Shown: positions 47,818 through 55,550 of the stretch, in pieces
Layout of the letters: each line of letters begins with the position of its first letter
How positions within the stretch are numbered: position 1 is the stretch's first letter
Assembly (NCBI RefSeq): GCF_007993815.1
Contig: NZ_VJWE01000001.1
Coordinates: forward strand, 1 to 64,000
Direction of reading: 5' to 3'
DNA: 64,000 nt
From: Acidovorax delafieldii
GTDB taxonomy: Bacteria > Pseudomonadota > Gammaproteobacteria > Burkholderiales > Burkholderiaceae_C
The notes under the pieces: model-generated
What the model was told of the DNA's origin: nothing
What the model saw: the letters and a program-made list of their open reading frames with translations, nothing else
The model's database searches: none
Position numbers and translations under genes: made by a program

Positions 47818-48630
47818 TCAGCGCACCACGATGGCGTTCAGGCCATTTTGAGAGGCCGCGCGCTGCAGGCGGCCGTCGGCCTTGATGCGCGCCACGAAGG
47901 CATCCACCGTAGCCAGCCAGACGGCATCGCCGCGCTTGACTGCATAGCCATAGGGCAGCACCGAAAATGGTTCGGGAGACTCGATGAGCCGGGCCCAGTC
48001 AGCGTTGTCCATCAGGCGCCGGCTGTAGGGGTAGTCGGTCATGAACACGTCAATGCGCCCGGCCGTCAGTTCGCGCTCGCGGGTAGTGGGCAGCTGGATG
48101 CGCACCAGCGTGGCCTGCTTGAGGCGCTGGGCCATGATGGGTTCCATGAACGTGCCTGCCTGCACGCCCACCAACACACCCGGCTTGTCAATGTCGGCCC
48201 ACTGCTTGATGACCGTGTTGGATTTGGTGGTGATGCCGTAAATGTCGCTGCGCATGTAGGGCTGGGTAAAAGCCAGCTTTTCCATCCGCTGGGGCAGCAT
48301 GCCAATGGCAAACATGGCCAAATCGCAACGGTCCTGGTTCAGGTCGTCAATGAGGGTGGGAAAAGAAGAGTCCACATATTCGACCCTGGCCTTGAGGTCT
48401 CGCGCCAGCTCGGCAGACAGGTCGATGTCGATACCCGCGAGTTGCTGTGTACGCGGGTGCCTGTAGGTCACGCCGTAGTAGTCCGGCCAGACACACACAC
48501 GCAACACCGACTGGATCTGGACCCGCTCGGCCACAGGCCCCGCCAGCGCGCTGGTCGCACACACGGCCAGCGCCACGCGGGTGACGGTCAAAGCCCACGG
48601 TTTCAGCCACTGCATCATCGTCATCATCAT
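47818..48630 (-). CDS. Periplasmic solute-binding protein (SBP_bac_3 type)
   Basis: A 270-residue exported protein. The signal WALTVTRVALAVCATSALAG precedes a type 3 binding fold (LRVCVWPDYYGVTYRHP, GIDIDLSAELARDL, then RMEKLAFTQPYMRSDIYG). AAGGA seven bases before the ATG at 48630 decides the start. No ABC permease or ATPase accompanies it. Instead it is directly followed, one base away, by the membrane PAS kinase, so it most likely presents a ligand (amino-acid-like) to the kinase's periplasmic domain. It lies 72 nt downstream of the HD-GYP gene stop on the same strand. Confidence 0.88.
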   Translation of the reverse strand: MMMTMMQWLKPWALTVTRVALAVCATSALAGPVAERVQIQSVLRVCVWPDYYGVTYRHPRTQQLAGIDIDLSAELARDLKARVEYVDSSFPTLIDDLNQDRCDLAMFAIGMLPQRMEKLAFTQPYMRSDIYGITTKSNTVIKQWADIDKPGVLVGVQAGTFMEPIMAQRLKQATLVRIQLPTTRERELTAGRIDVFMTDYPYSRRLMDNADWARLIESPEPFSVLPYGYAVKRGDAVWLATVDAFVARIKADGRLQRAASQNGLNAIVVR

Positions 48631-48701
48631 TGAGAATCCTTGGATCAATAACACCACCGTGCCCGCAGTGGCCTGCCGCTGAGCGGTCAGAAAAAAGGGG
48701 A

Positions 48702-49478
48702 TCAGGGCGCGTCGATCAGTGCATCAAAAGACGGACATTCCTGCGTGATCTTGCACCGCAGCGCATCGATGGCTTCAGCATGCGCCAAAAACGTGTCCAC
48801 GATCACCGGGTCAAAAGCACGGCCGCGCTCGGCCGCCAGCATCTCCAGCGCCACCGGCACCGCGAAGGCGGGGCGGTACACCCGGTCCATGGTCAGCGCG
48901 TCAAAAAAATCCACCACGGCGGTGATGCGGCCCGACAAAGGAATCGCCTCGCCCGACAGGCCCGCCGGGTAGCCCTGGCCGTCGTAGCGCTCGTGGTGCG
49001 TGAGCGCCACCTCGGCCGCCATGCGAAACACCGGAATGTTTGAACGCCCCAGGATCTCGGCACCCATCGCAGCGTGGCAGTTCATGGTCTGGCGCTCCTC
49101 TGGGGTGAGCTTGCCAGGCTTCTTGAGTACGCTATCAGGGGTGCCGATCTTGCCGATATCGTGCATGGGCGCGGCCTTGCGCAGCATGCGTGCGTAGCCC
49201 ACCGTCTGCCCCAGAGCCAGGGCCAAGGCCTCGGCCAGGTAGCCGATGCGCACGATGTGCACGCCGGTGTCGTCGTCCTTGAGGTCGGCCGCAGCCGACA
49301 GGTGCAACAGTGCGGCATGGTGCGCGCGGGTGACCTCGCGCAGGGCTTCGTTGCGCTCTCGGTACATGCGTCCGAAATCTCGCACAAACCGCTCCATCTG
49401 CGCCGCCGCGGCCTCGTCAAAGCAGCGCGTGTCTGGCGGCACCTGAGACGCAGGCTCCAGCAATGGCAGTGAGGTCAA
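48702..49478 (-). CDS. HD-GYP c-di-GMP phosphodiesterase
   Basis: A 258-residue soluble HD-GYP domain protein. The metal-binding HD is in MHDIGKIG (106-107), followed by HHERYDGQGYPAGL with GYP at 169-171, all intact, so hydrolysis of c-di-GMP is expected. The start is inferred as TTG at 49478: it overlaps the receiver stop (TTGA), and a GGAGG sits seven bases upstream. The frame stays open further 5' but there it shadows the receiver gene. Together the two resemble a split RpfG-type regulator. Output is lowering of c-di-GMP on signal from the kinase. Confidence 0.88.
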   Translation of the reverse strand: MTSLPLLEPASQVPPDTRCFDEAAAAQMERFVRDFGRMYRERNEALREVTRAHHAALLHLSAAADLKDDDTGVHIVRIGYLAEALALALGQTVGYARMLRKAAPMHDIGKIGTPDSVLKKPGKLTPEERQTMNCHAAMGAEILGRSNIPVFRMAAEVALTHHERYDGQGYPAGLSGEAIPLSGRITAVVDFFDALTMDRVYRPAFAVPVALEMLAAERGRAFDPVIVDTFLAHAEAIDALRCKITQECPSFDALIDAP

Positions 49479-49846
49479 TGCGCTGCCTCCATGCGGTAGA
49501 TGGTCTCCAGCACCTGCAGGGTGCTGAAGGGCTTCATCAGATAGTCGTCGGCCCCCGCCGCGAAGCCCGCCGCCCTGTCGTCCGACTGCACCCGGGCTGT
49601 CAACATGATCACCTTGGTGTGGCGCATGCCCGGGTCGGACTTGATGCGTCGGCAAACGTCCAGGCCATTCAGGGTGCCCGGCATCATCACATCCAGCAGC
49701 ACGATGTCGGGCTGCAACTCGCACGCCAGCACCCAGCCCGCATCGCCCGTAGCTGCTTCGTGGATCTCAAAGTCATCAAACTCCAGCGTCATCTTGAGCA
49801 GTTTGCGGATATCGATGTGGTCTTCGACGATCAGGATCTTTTTCAT
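49475..49846 (-). CDS. Single-domain response regulator (receiver)
   Basis: A 123-residue CheY-like receiver. The acidic cluster is in ILIVEDH, phosphoacceptor Asp52 is in IVLLDVMMPG, Thr is in VIMLTAR, and Lys is in DDYLMKPFS. No output domain. Its stop overlaps the TTG start of the HD-GYP gene, so the pair is translated as a unit and the receiver probably controls the phosphodiesterase in trans. It is transcribed divergently from the HTH-receiver gene. Confidence 0.93.
   Translation of the reverse strand: MKKILIVEDHIDIRKLLKMTLEFDDFEIHEAATGDAGWVLACELQPDIVLLDVMMPGTLNGLDVCRRIKSDPGMRHTKVIMLTARVQSDDRAAGFAAGADDYLMKPFSTLQVLETIYRMEAAH
49486..49490 (-). promoter_or_regulatory. Ribosome-binding site for the HD-GYP TTG start
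   Basis: GGAGG on the minus strand lies inside the receiver coding sequence, seven bases before TTG at 49478. It is the strongest Shine-Dalgarno match here and supports a separate HD-GYP protein rather than read-through. Confidence 0.6.
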
Positions 49847-49893
49847 GGCGGTAGCCTTTGTGGGGCCGGGAATCGGCTTGGAATACAAAAAAA

Positions 49894-49939
49894 CACGTTT
49901 TAACGTGATTTCTTGCCATTGATTGAATCATATCAATCA
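49894..49939. promoter_or_regulatory. Two dyads in the A/T-rich divergent regulatory region
   Basis: The 181-nt gap between the divergent receiver and HTH-receiver genes is strongly A/T-rich. It holds CACGTT-TT-AACGTG (49894-49907) and TGATTG-8 nt-CAATCA (49920-49939). They are good operator candidates, possibly for the neighbouring HTH-receiver protein. Confidence 0.5.
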
Positions 49940-50027
49940 TTTTTATCAAATGCAAGTCGAGTAAAAATTAAAATTAGGAGAAAATGCGCGATCTATGCAA
50001 TCTGACAATTCCCTCGCGGAGCACGCC

Positions 50028-50669
50028 ATGGCCGACCACTACACCACGCTGGAAGTCGCCAAGATGCTGGGCATGGCCGTGCGGTCGGTTCAGCTGATGG
50101 TGGACCGCAACGAACTTGAGGCCTGGAAGACCCCTGGCGGGCACCGCCGCATCTCGCGTGCATCGGTGGAACGCTGGATGACCGCCCATGGCGCCAGTGG
50201 CGCTGCCCAGGTAACCGCCGTCGGCACTCCGGTCGCCGCCCGCCCGCCCCTGGCCGCACCCGTGGGACCAGCCAAAGGGCGTGCACCACAAATCCTGCTG
50301 ATCGAGGACTCCATCCATTTCCAGAACCTCGTGGGCCTCATCGTGCAGCAGCACCTGCCAGGAGTGCAGCTGCAGGTGGCGAACGATGGCATCACCGGCC
50401 TTGCGCTGTATGGGCAGATACAGCCCGAGGTGCTGATCGTGGACATCCTGCTGCCAGGCATCGACGGCGCCACCCTGATCACCACGCTGCGCTCGCACCC
50501 TCAATTTGCGCGCAGCCACCTCATCGTGGTCACCTCGCTCGACGAGCAACAGCGCGAGCCTTATGCATTTGCCTTGCAGGGTGTGAAGGTGATCCACAAG
50601 CCCCGGCTGGTGGCCGAGTTACCCAGCGCTCTGGCCGCGTGCATTCCACAGGCCCAGGTACCCGCATGA
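50028..50669 (+). CDS. HTH (excisionase/MerR-like) - receiver fusion protein
   Basis: A 213-residue protein. Residues 5-52 form a DNA-binding module of the excisionase/MerR N-terminal type (YTTLEVAKMLGMAVRSVQLM, KTPGGHRRISR). After a Pro/Ala linker comes a receiver domain (88-205) with acidic residues in LIEDS, Asp139 in VLIVDILLPG and Lys in VIHKP. The DNA-binding part precedes the receiver, the reverse of ordinary response regulators. GGAG seven bases upstream favours the start at 50028; ATG at 49995 is the alternative. Its stop overlaps the next start (ATGA). Confidence 0.85.
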   Translation: MADHYTTLEVAKMLGMAVRSVQLMVDRNELEAWKTPGGHRRISRASVERWMTAHGASGAAQVTAVGTPVAARPPLAAPVGPAKGRAPQILLIEDSIHFQNLVGLIVQQHLPGVQLQVANDGITGLALYGQIQPEVLIVDILLPGIDGATLITTLRSHPQFARSHLIVVTSLDEQQREPYAFALQGVKVIHKPRLVAELPSALAACIPQAQVPA

Positions 50670-51400
50670 GCGCGCCCAAGGTCCTGCTCGTGGAAGACGA
50701 CAGCTCCATCGCACGCTTTGTGCAGATGGCGCTGGAGGAACTTCCCATCGAGCTGGTGACCTGCGCCAACGTGCCTGACGCCATGCAGGCGCTGCATGCA
50801 GGGGGTGTGGAACTCATCATCACGGACCTCATGCTGCCGGGCGAATCCGGCATTGACCTGGTGCAGCGGCTGCTGCAGGAGCCTGTGCACGAACGCCGAA
50901 TTCCGGTGGCGGTATTCAGCGCGGGCCTGACGCCGCCAGTGCGCGAGCAACTCCAGGCCATGAAGGTGTGGCGCATGCTGTCCAAACCTGCGTCGGTGGC
51001 AGAGCTGGAGGCCTGCGTGACGGATGCGCTGGCGTTGGTGGCGGATACCCCTGCCAATGCGCCAGCCACAACAGCCACGCCTGCCGATGAAGCGGCCGAC
51101 GATGAGGCAAAGGCCATTGCCACCCACTTTGCGGGCGACGAGTTTCTGTTCAAGGCGTACCGCGCCAGTTGCCTGCAGCAGTTCCCCGCCGACGTGCGGC
51201 AAGGTGACACGGCCAGCGCAGCGCAAGACTGGCCGGCGCTGCGGCGCCTGGCTCACAGCCTGGCCACCGTGCTGCTCACCCTGGGCCACCCGACCCAGAG
51301 CGTGCGCGCCCGCCAGCTGGAAAACTCAGCCGCCCAGTCTGCCGCAGAGGCATGCCAGGAACATTGGCGCATGCTGCGCGCTTTCCTGCTGCAGCTCTGA
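50666..51400 (+). CDS. Receiver-Hpt phosphotransfer protein
   Basis: A 244-residue protein. The receiver (1-120) has Asp54 in LIITDLMLPGE and Lys in MLSKPAS. An Ala/Thr linker leads to an Hpt-like four-helix domain with candidate phosphohistidine His197 in ALRRLAHSLATVLLTLG. It can therefore take a phosphate on Asp and pass or store it through His, linking the kinase to other receivers here. The start at 50666 is fixed by the 4-nt overlap with the HTH-receiver gene. Confidence 0.82.
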   Translation: MSAPKVLLVEDDSSIARFVQMALEELPIELVTCANVPDAMQALHAGGVELIITDLMLPGESGIDLVQRLLQEPVHERRIPVAVFSAGLTPPVREQLQAMKVWRMLSKPASVAELEACVTDALALVADTPANAPATTATPADEAADDEAKAIATHFAGDEFLFKAYRASCLQQFPADVRQGDTASAAQDWPALRRLAHSLATVLLTLGHPTQSVRARQLENSAAQSAAEACQEHWRMLRAFLLQL

Positions 51401-51562
51401 CCCAACGCCAGCAGCGCGGCTGGCTGAACACCCTTGCCTTGAGAACCCCGATGGCGGGCGATTGACCCACCCCATCGCCTTCTGGAAGGCGAATGTGAAG
51501 ACCCATGAACAAGCCGGGGTGGGCTCTTATTTCTGAAACATAACCATTCAGAGCAAAAAATA

Positions 51563-51593
51563 ACCAATTGGTCTAATATAGAAACAATTGGTT
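51563..51593. promoter_or_regulatory. Paired CAATTG palindromes, candidate operator
   Basis: ACCAATTGGT (51563-51572) and ACAATTGGTT (51584-51593) have centres exactly 20 bp apart, about two helical turns, in an A/T-rich patch 60-90 nt before the MHYT gene. The layout suggests two dimers of one regulator on the same face of DNA. Confidence 0.55.
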
Positions 51594-51651
51594 TCAATCG
51601 CCTCAGATGCGGTGTGAAGCTCTCCTCCACCCCCTTCTCAGGCAGCGCTCC

Positions 51652-52419
51652 ATGGACCCCACCGTCGTTTCCGAATACCGCCCCCACCTTGTCGCCATCT
51701 CGTTCGCATTGGCGTTCATTGGTTCATTGATCGCACTAATGGTCACACGCCGCATCCGCCACAAGGACGGATCGCTCAACCGCGCAGCGACTTTGACGGC
51801 CGGCGTGGCGCTGGGCGGCATCGGGGTGTGGTCCATGCACTTTGTGGGCATGGTGGCGCTGCGGCTGGATGTGGCCAGCAGCTACGGCATCGTTGAAAGC
51901 GCTGTGTCTCTGCTGGCGGCCGTGGGCTGCACCTCGGCTGCACTCATCGTGGTGTCCAAGGCCCCCCGGGAGCCGGCACGGATTCTGGGCGCAGGACTGC
52001 TGCTGGGCCTGGGTGTGGCGGGCATGCACTACCTGGGCATGTCCGGCATGAAGATTGGCGGCTACATCCACTGGGACCTGCGCACCGTGGCGCTGTCGGT
52101 GCTGATTGCGGTGGCAGCAGGCACGGCCGCCCTGTGGCTGGCCTTCAACACCCGCCGCCTGGGCAGCCGCGTGGGGGCCTCCCTGCTGATGGCCGCCGCC
52201 GTGTGCGCCATGCACTACACCGGCATGGGCGCGGCCGAGTTCGTCTGCACCACCCCCAACCGCTTTGCCACCGTGCAAGGAGTCGGGCTGGTCAGCTCGC
52301 TGGGCCTCGGCCCCATCGTGGCCGCCTGCGCTTTTGCCATGGCCGTACTGATTTCGGTGGATCTGTATGTGCAATGGATGCAACGCTCCATCGGCCAGCA
52401 GCGCCGCCGTACGGCCTGA
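51652..52419 (+). CDS. Stand-alone MHYT-domain membrane sensor
   Basis: A 255-residue inner-membrane protein with seven helices and three MHYT motifs: MHFVGM (62-67), MHYLGM (125-130) and MHYTGM (187-192). The domain is proposed to bind copper and sense oxygen, CO or NO. It is usually fused to GGDEF/EAL or kinase domains. Here nothing follows but a short basic tail, so signalling must go through a partner, plausibly the adjacent phosphorelay or one of the cyclases. The start at 51652 (MDPTVVSEYR) is preferred to the ATG at 51607. Confidence 0.9.
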   Translation: MDPTVVSEYRPHLVAISFALAFIGSLIALMVTRRIRHKDGSLNRAATLTAGVALGGIGVWSMHFVGMVALRLDVASSYGIVESAVSLLAAVGCTSAALIVVSKAPREPARILGAGLLLGLGVAGMHYLGMSGMKIGGYIHWDLRTVALSVLIAVAAGTAALWLAFNTRRLGSRVGASLLMAAAVCAMHYTGMGAAEFVCTTPNRFATVQGVGLVSSLGLGPIVAACAFAMAVLISVDLYVQWMQRSIGQQRRRTA

Positions 52420-52492
52420 GCCAGACAGAACCCGCGCAAAACAAGGGCTGCACCAGGGTGCATTCGGCCCACTCTTCAATAAGATGGCGACC

Positions 52493-53182
52493 ATGATCAC
52501 CCTGCACCACCTCGAAACCTCGCGCTCGCAACGCATTCTCTGGCTGTTGGAAGAACTGGGCGTGCCCTACGAGCTCAAGATCTACGCGCGCGACAAGGCC
52601 ACCAAGCTGGCCCCGCCTGCGCTCAAGGCCATTCACCCCCTGGGCAAGTCGCCAGTCATCACCGATGGTGAGGAAGTGATTGCCGAGTCGGGCGCCATCA
52701 TCGAATACCTGGTGGAAACCTATGGCGAGCAGGCCCGGGGCGACCTGGCCCACCTGCAGCCAGCACCCCGCACCGCTGAGCACCGCCAGTGCCGCTTCTG
52801 GATGCACTATGCCGAGGGCTCGCTGATGAACTGGCTGGTGATGAAGCTGGTGTTCAAGACCATCCCCACGCAGCCCATGCCGTTCTTCGTGAAGCCCATT
52901 GCACGCGCCCTGTGCGGCACGGTGCAGCAAAAGCTCATCGACCCCAACGTGGACACGGCGCTGGCGTTCATTGAAGAGCACCTGGGCACCCACCGCTGGT
53001 TTGCAGGGGAGCACCTGACCATGGCGGACTTTCAGATGAGCTTTGCGGTGGAGGCGCTGATGTCACGCGCCAACGACGCAAGCCGCTGCCCGCACCTGCA
53101 GGCCTACCTGGAACGCATGCACGCACGCCCGGCCTACCAACGGGGCATCGCCAAGGGCGGCCCGGTGGTGATCGAGGCCTGA
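52493..53182 (+). CDS. Glutathione S-transferase
   Basis: A 229-residue two-domain enzyme. The thioredoxin-like N-terminus is ITLHHLETSRSQRILWLLEE, with Ser as likely glutathione activator. The cis-Pro region is LGKSPVITDGEEVIAESGAI. The all-helical C-terminal domain carries HLTMADFQMSFAVEAL. The substrate for conjugation is unknown. ATG at 52484, three codons upstream, is equally possible. It lies 16 nt before the tyrosine phosphatase gene, so the two are likely co-transcribed. Confidence 0.92.
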   Translation: MITLHHLETSRSQRILWLLEELGVPYELKIYARDKATKLAPPALKAIHPLGKSPVITDGEEVIAESGAIIEYLVETYGEQARGDLAHLQPAPRTAEHRQCRFWMHYAEGSLMNWLVMKLVFKTIPTQPMPFFVKPIARALCGTVQQKLIDPNVDTALAFIEEHLGTHRWFAGEHLTMADFQMSFAVEALMSRANDASRCPHLQAYLERMHARPAYQRGIAKGGPVVIEA

Positions 53183-53197
53183 ACGCACGCCACCACC

Positions 53198-53707
53198 ATG
53201 TCTCGCTACGCGATTCTCTTCGTGTGCATGGGCAACATCTGCCGTAGCCCCACAGCCCACGGCGTGTTCCGCCACAAGATAATCCACAGCGGCCTGGCGC
53301 ACAGCGTGGTGGTGGACTCGGCAGGCACGCACAACTACCACCCCGGCGAGCCGCCCGACACCCGCACCCAGCACCACGCGGCGCAGCGCGGTTATGACCT
53401 GTCAGACCTGCGGGCCCGGCAAATCATTGATGCAGACTTTGCCCGATACGACTTGATCCTGGCCATGGACTGGGACAACCTGGCCCTGGCGCAGGACCAA
53501 TGCCCGCCCGCACACGCGCATAAGCTGCGGCGCATGACGGAGTTCTGCCTGCAATTCGACAGCCCGGTGGTGCCTGACCCGTACTACGGCGGCAGCCAGG
53601 GGTTTGAGGAGGTGCTGGACCTGGTGGAAGACGCGTGCGAAGGGCTGCTCAGGCACGTGCAGCGGCAACTGCAGGCGCACGCGCAGGAACCCAAAGCCCG
53701 ACACTGA
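53198..53707 (+). CDS. Low-molecular-weight protein tyrosine phosphatase
   Basis: A 169-residue cytoplasmic phosphatase. The P-loop CMGNICRS begins at Cys10 (CX5R), and the general-acid Asp is in VPDPYYGG. Length and motifs are standard. Such enzymes counter tyrosine kinases in polysaccharide export or act on other phospho-targets; no such kinase is in this window. Convergent with the XdhC gene, 13 nt away. Confidence 0.95.
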   Translation: MSRYAILFVCMGNICRSPTAHGVFRHKIIHSGLAHSVVVDSAGTHNYHPGEPPDTRTQHHAAQRGYDLSDLRARQIIDADFARYDLILAMDWDNLALAQDQCPPAHAHKLRRMTEFCLQFDSPVVPDPYYGGSQGFEEVLDLVEDACEGLLRHVQRQLQAHAQEPKARH

Positions 53708-53720
53708 CCTGCTTGCGTGG

Positions 53721-54794
53721 CTACCGCACCCCGCACACCAGAGCGCCGGGGTCGTTGTGCGCCTGCTCGCGGTCGTTCTTGGCCTGGGCCACTTCCATGT
53801 CGCGCGGCAGGGTCACGCCGTTCTTGACGGCCAGGATCTCGGCCATCACGCTCACCGCGATTTCGGGCGGCGTCTTGCTGCCGATGTAGATGCCGATGGG
53901 CCCACGCAGGCGTTGCAGGCTGGCTTCGGTCTGGTCAAAGTGCTCGATCATGCGGGCGCGCCGCGCCTCGTTGTTGCGGCGCGAGCCGATGCCGCCCACG
54001 TAGAACGCCTCGGTGCTCAAAGCCTCCAGCAGCGCCAGGTCGTCCAGCTTGGGGTCGTGCGTGAGGGCCACCACGCAGGTGCGGCGGTCGGGCTTGAAGG
54101 CCAGCACCACATCGTCGGGCATGTCGCTCACCACGGTGGCACCCGGCACGCTCCAGCTGCCCCGATACTCCTCGCGCGGGTCGCACACCGTCACGGCAAA
54201 GCCGTTGAACAAGGCCATGGTGGCCAGGTACTCGGTGAGCTGCCCCGCCCCGATCAGCAGCATGCGGTACTCGGGCCCGAAGGTGTTGGTGAGCTGCTGT
54301 GCATCCACCTTCAGATCCTCGGGTGCCTGCGCAGGCGCCAGGGTCACGGCGCCATCGGACAGGCGCACGGTGCGCTGCACCAGGCGCCCAGCGGACAGCT
54401 GGGCAATCAAATCGGCCAGCAGCGCGGGATCTGGGTCGTATTCCAGCAGCAGCTCCAGCGTGCCGCCACAGGGCAGGCCAAAGCGGTGGGCTTCGTCGGC
54501 GCTGATGCCGTATTTGACAAACGATGGCGGCCCGCTGGGGATGCGGTGCTCGGCACCGTCTGCCGCAGCGCCCGCCTGGGCATAGGCGCGGGTATGGCGG
54601 TCGATCAGGTCGTCCTCAATGCACCCGCCCGACACCGAACCCACCACCGCGCCGTCTTCGCACAGCGCCATGATCGAGCCCACCGGCCGGGGCGACGAGC
54701 CCCAGGTGCGCACCACCGTGGCCAGCAGCGCACGGCGCCCTGCGGCACGCCAGCCCTGCAGCGTGCGCAGCACGACGACGTCCAAATTTTCCAT
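53721..54794 (-). CDS. XdhC/CoxI-family molybdenum cofactor insertion protein
   Basis: A 357-residue protein that in known systems binds and sulphurates Mo cofactor and delivers it to xanthine dehydrogenase-type enzymes. The N-terminal XdhC_CoxI part has VRTWGSSPRPVGSIMAL and GSVSGGCIEDDL. The C-terminal Rossmann part has LLIGAGQLTEYLA and FYVGGIGSRRNNEARR. It is the last gene of the cox-like cluster, 29 nt after the coxG-like gene, and would mature the molybdenum subunit encoded at 58705. Confidence 0.92.
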   Translation of the reverse strand: MENLDVVVLRTLQGWRAAGRRALLATVVRTWGSSPRPVGSIMALCEDGAVVGSVSGGCIEDDLIDRHTRAYAQAGAAADGAEHRIPSGPPSFVKYGISADEAHRFGLPCGGTLELLLEYDPDPALLADLIAQLSAGRLVQRTVRLSDGAVTLAPAQAPEDLKVDAQQLTNTFGPEYRMLLIGAGQLTEYLATMALFNGFAVTVCDPREEYRGSWSVPGATVVSDMPDDVVLAFKPDRRTCVVALTHDPKLDDLALLEALSTEAFYVGGIGSRRNNEARRARMIEHFDQTEASLQRLRGPIGIYIGSKTPPEIAVSVMAEILAVKNGVTLPRDMEVAQAKNDREQAHNDPGALVCGVR

Positions 54795-54823
54795 GACTCA
54801 CTTCCTTCCGGTACCCATAGCAC

Positions 54824-55456
54824 TCAACCCCGATTGAACCACCAGGCCAGCAGTACGAGGGCCGCCACGCCAACACCCCACATCCACGCAGGGATACCGC
54901 CGCCCTGGGTGGCACTCCCTCCTTCCACGGCGCCCGGCTGGGTGATGGCATCGGCACTGGCTGCTGCATCTGCCGGGGGGGCTTCTGCGCGCGGAAAGCG
55001 GCGCTGCATCTCGTCGTCAAACCGCTTGAAGAAGTCTTCGGCCATGCTCTTGGCGGCGCCGTCGATGAGGCGCTGGCCCAGCTGCGCGATCTTGCCGCCC
55101 ACCGAGGCATGCACGGTGTAATGCAGCTCGCAGCTGGCCTGCCCCGCTGCATCGGCGGGCAACGGCACCAACTTGACCTGGGCATTGCCCTTGCCAAAGC
55201 CCGCCACGCCGCCGGAGCCGTCAAAGGCGATGTTGTAGCTCTCGGGCGGCACGATGTCGGACAGCGTGATCTTGCCGGCGAACTTGGCCGACACGGGCCC
55301 GATCTTGAGCGCCATGGCCACCGAATACAGGTTCTCGGCCGTGGGCTCGACCTTGTCGCAGCCGGGAATGCACAGCTTGAGCACCTCAGGGTCGTTGAGC
55401 GCCTCCCAGGCCTGTTGCTGGCTGACGGCAAGGGTTCGGCTGGCTTGCATTTCCAT
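54824..55456 (-). CDS. CoxG-like membrane-anchored SRPBCC protein
   Basis: A 210-residue protein. The SRPBCC/CoxG domain (1-150) begins QASRTLAVSQQQAWEALNDP and contains CIPGCDKVEP. A Pro/Ala spacer follows, and a single C-terminal helix (WMWGVGVAALVLLAWW) would anchor it in the membrane. CoxG tethers CO dehydrogenase to the membrane in Oligotropha; here it may do the same for the related hydroxylase. It lies 94 nt after the VWA gene. Confidence 0.92.
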   Translation of the reverse strand: MEMQASRTLAVSQQQAWEALNDPEVLKLCIPGCDKVEPTAENLYSVAMALKIGPVSAKFAGKITLSDIVPPESYNIAFDGSGGVAGFGKGNAQVKLVPLPADAAGQASCELHYTVHASVGGKIAQLGQRLIDGAAKSMAEDFFKRFDDEMQRRFPRAEAPPADAAASADAITQPGAVEGGSATQGGGIPAWMWGVGVAALVLLAWWFNRG

Positions 55457-55550
55457 GGTGGGTCCTCTCGGTCTTCAATGGGTGTGGATGTCGTGGGAAT
55501 TCAATCGGTCCGCTGCATGGCTGGGCTCGATGCGGTACGGGGCCGCGCCC

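Noticed and set aside
49984..50027. An ATG at 49984 just after a good AGGAG
   Set aside because: It is out of frame with the HTH-receiver gene and gives only a short unsupported reading.
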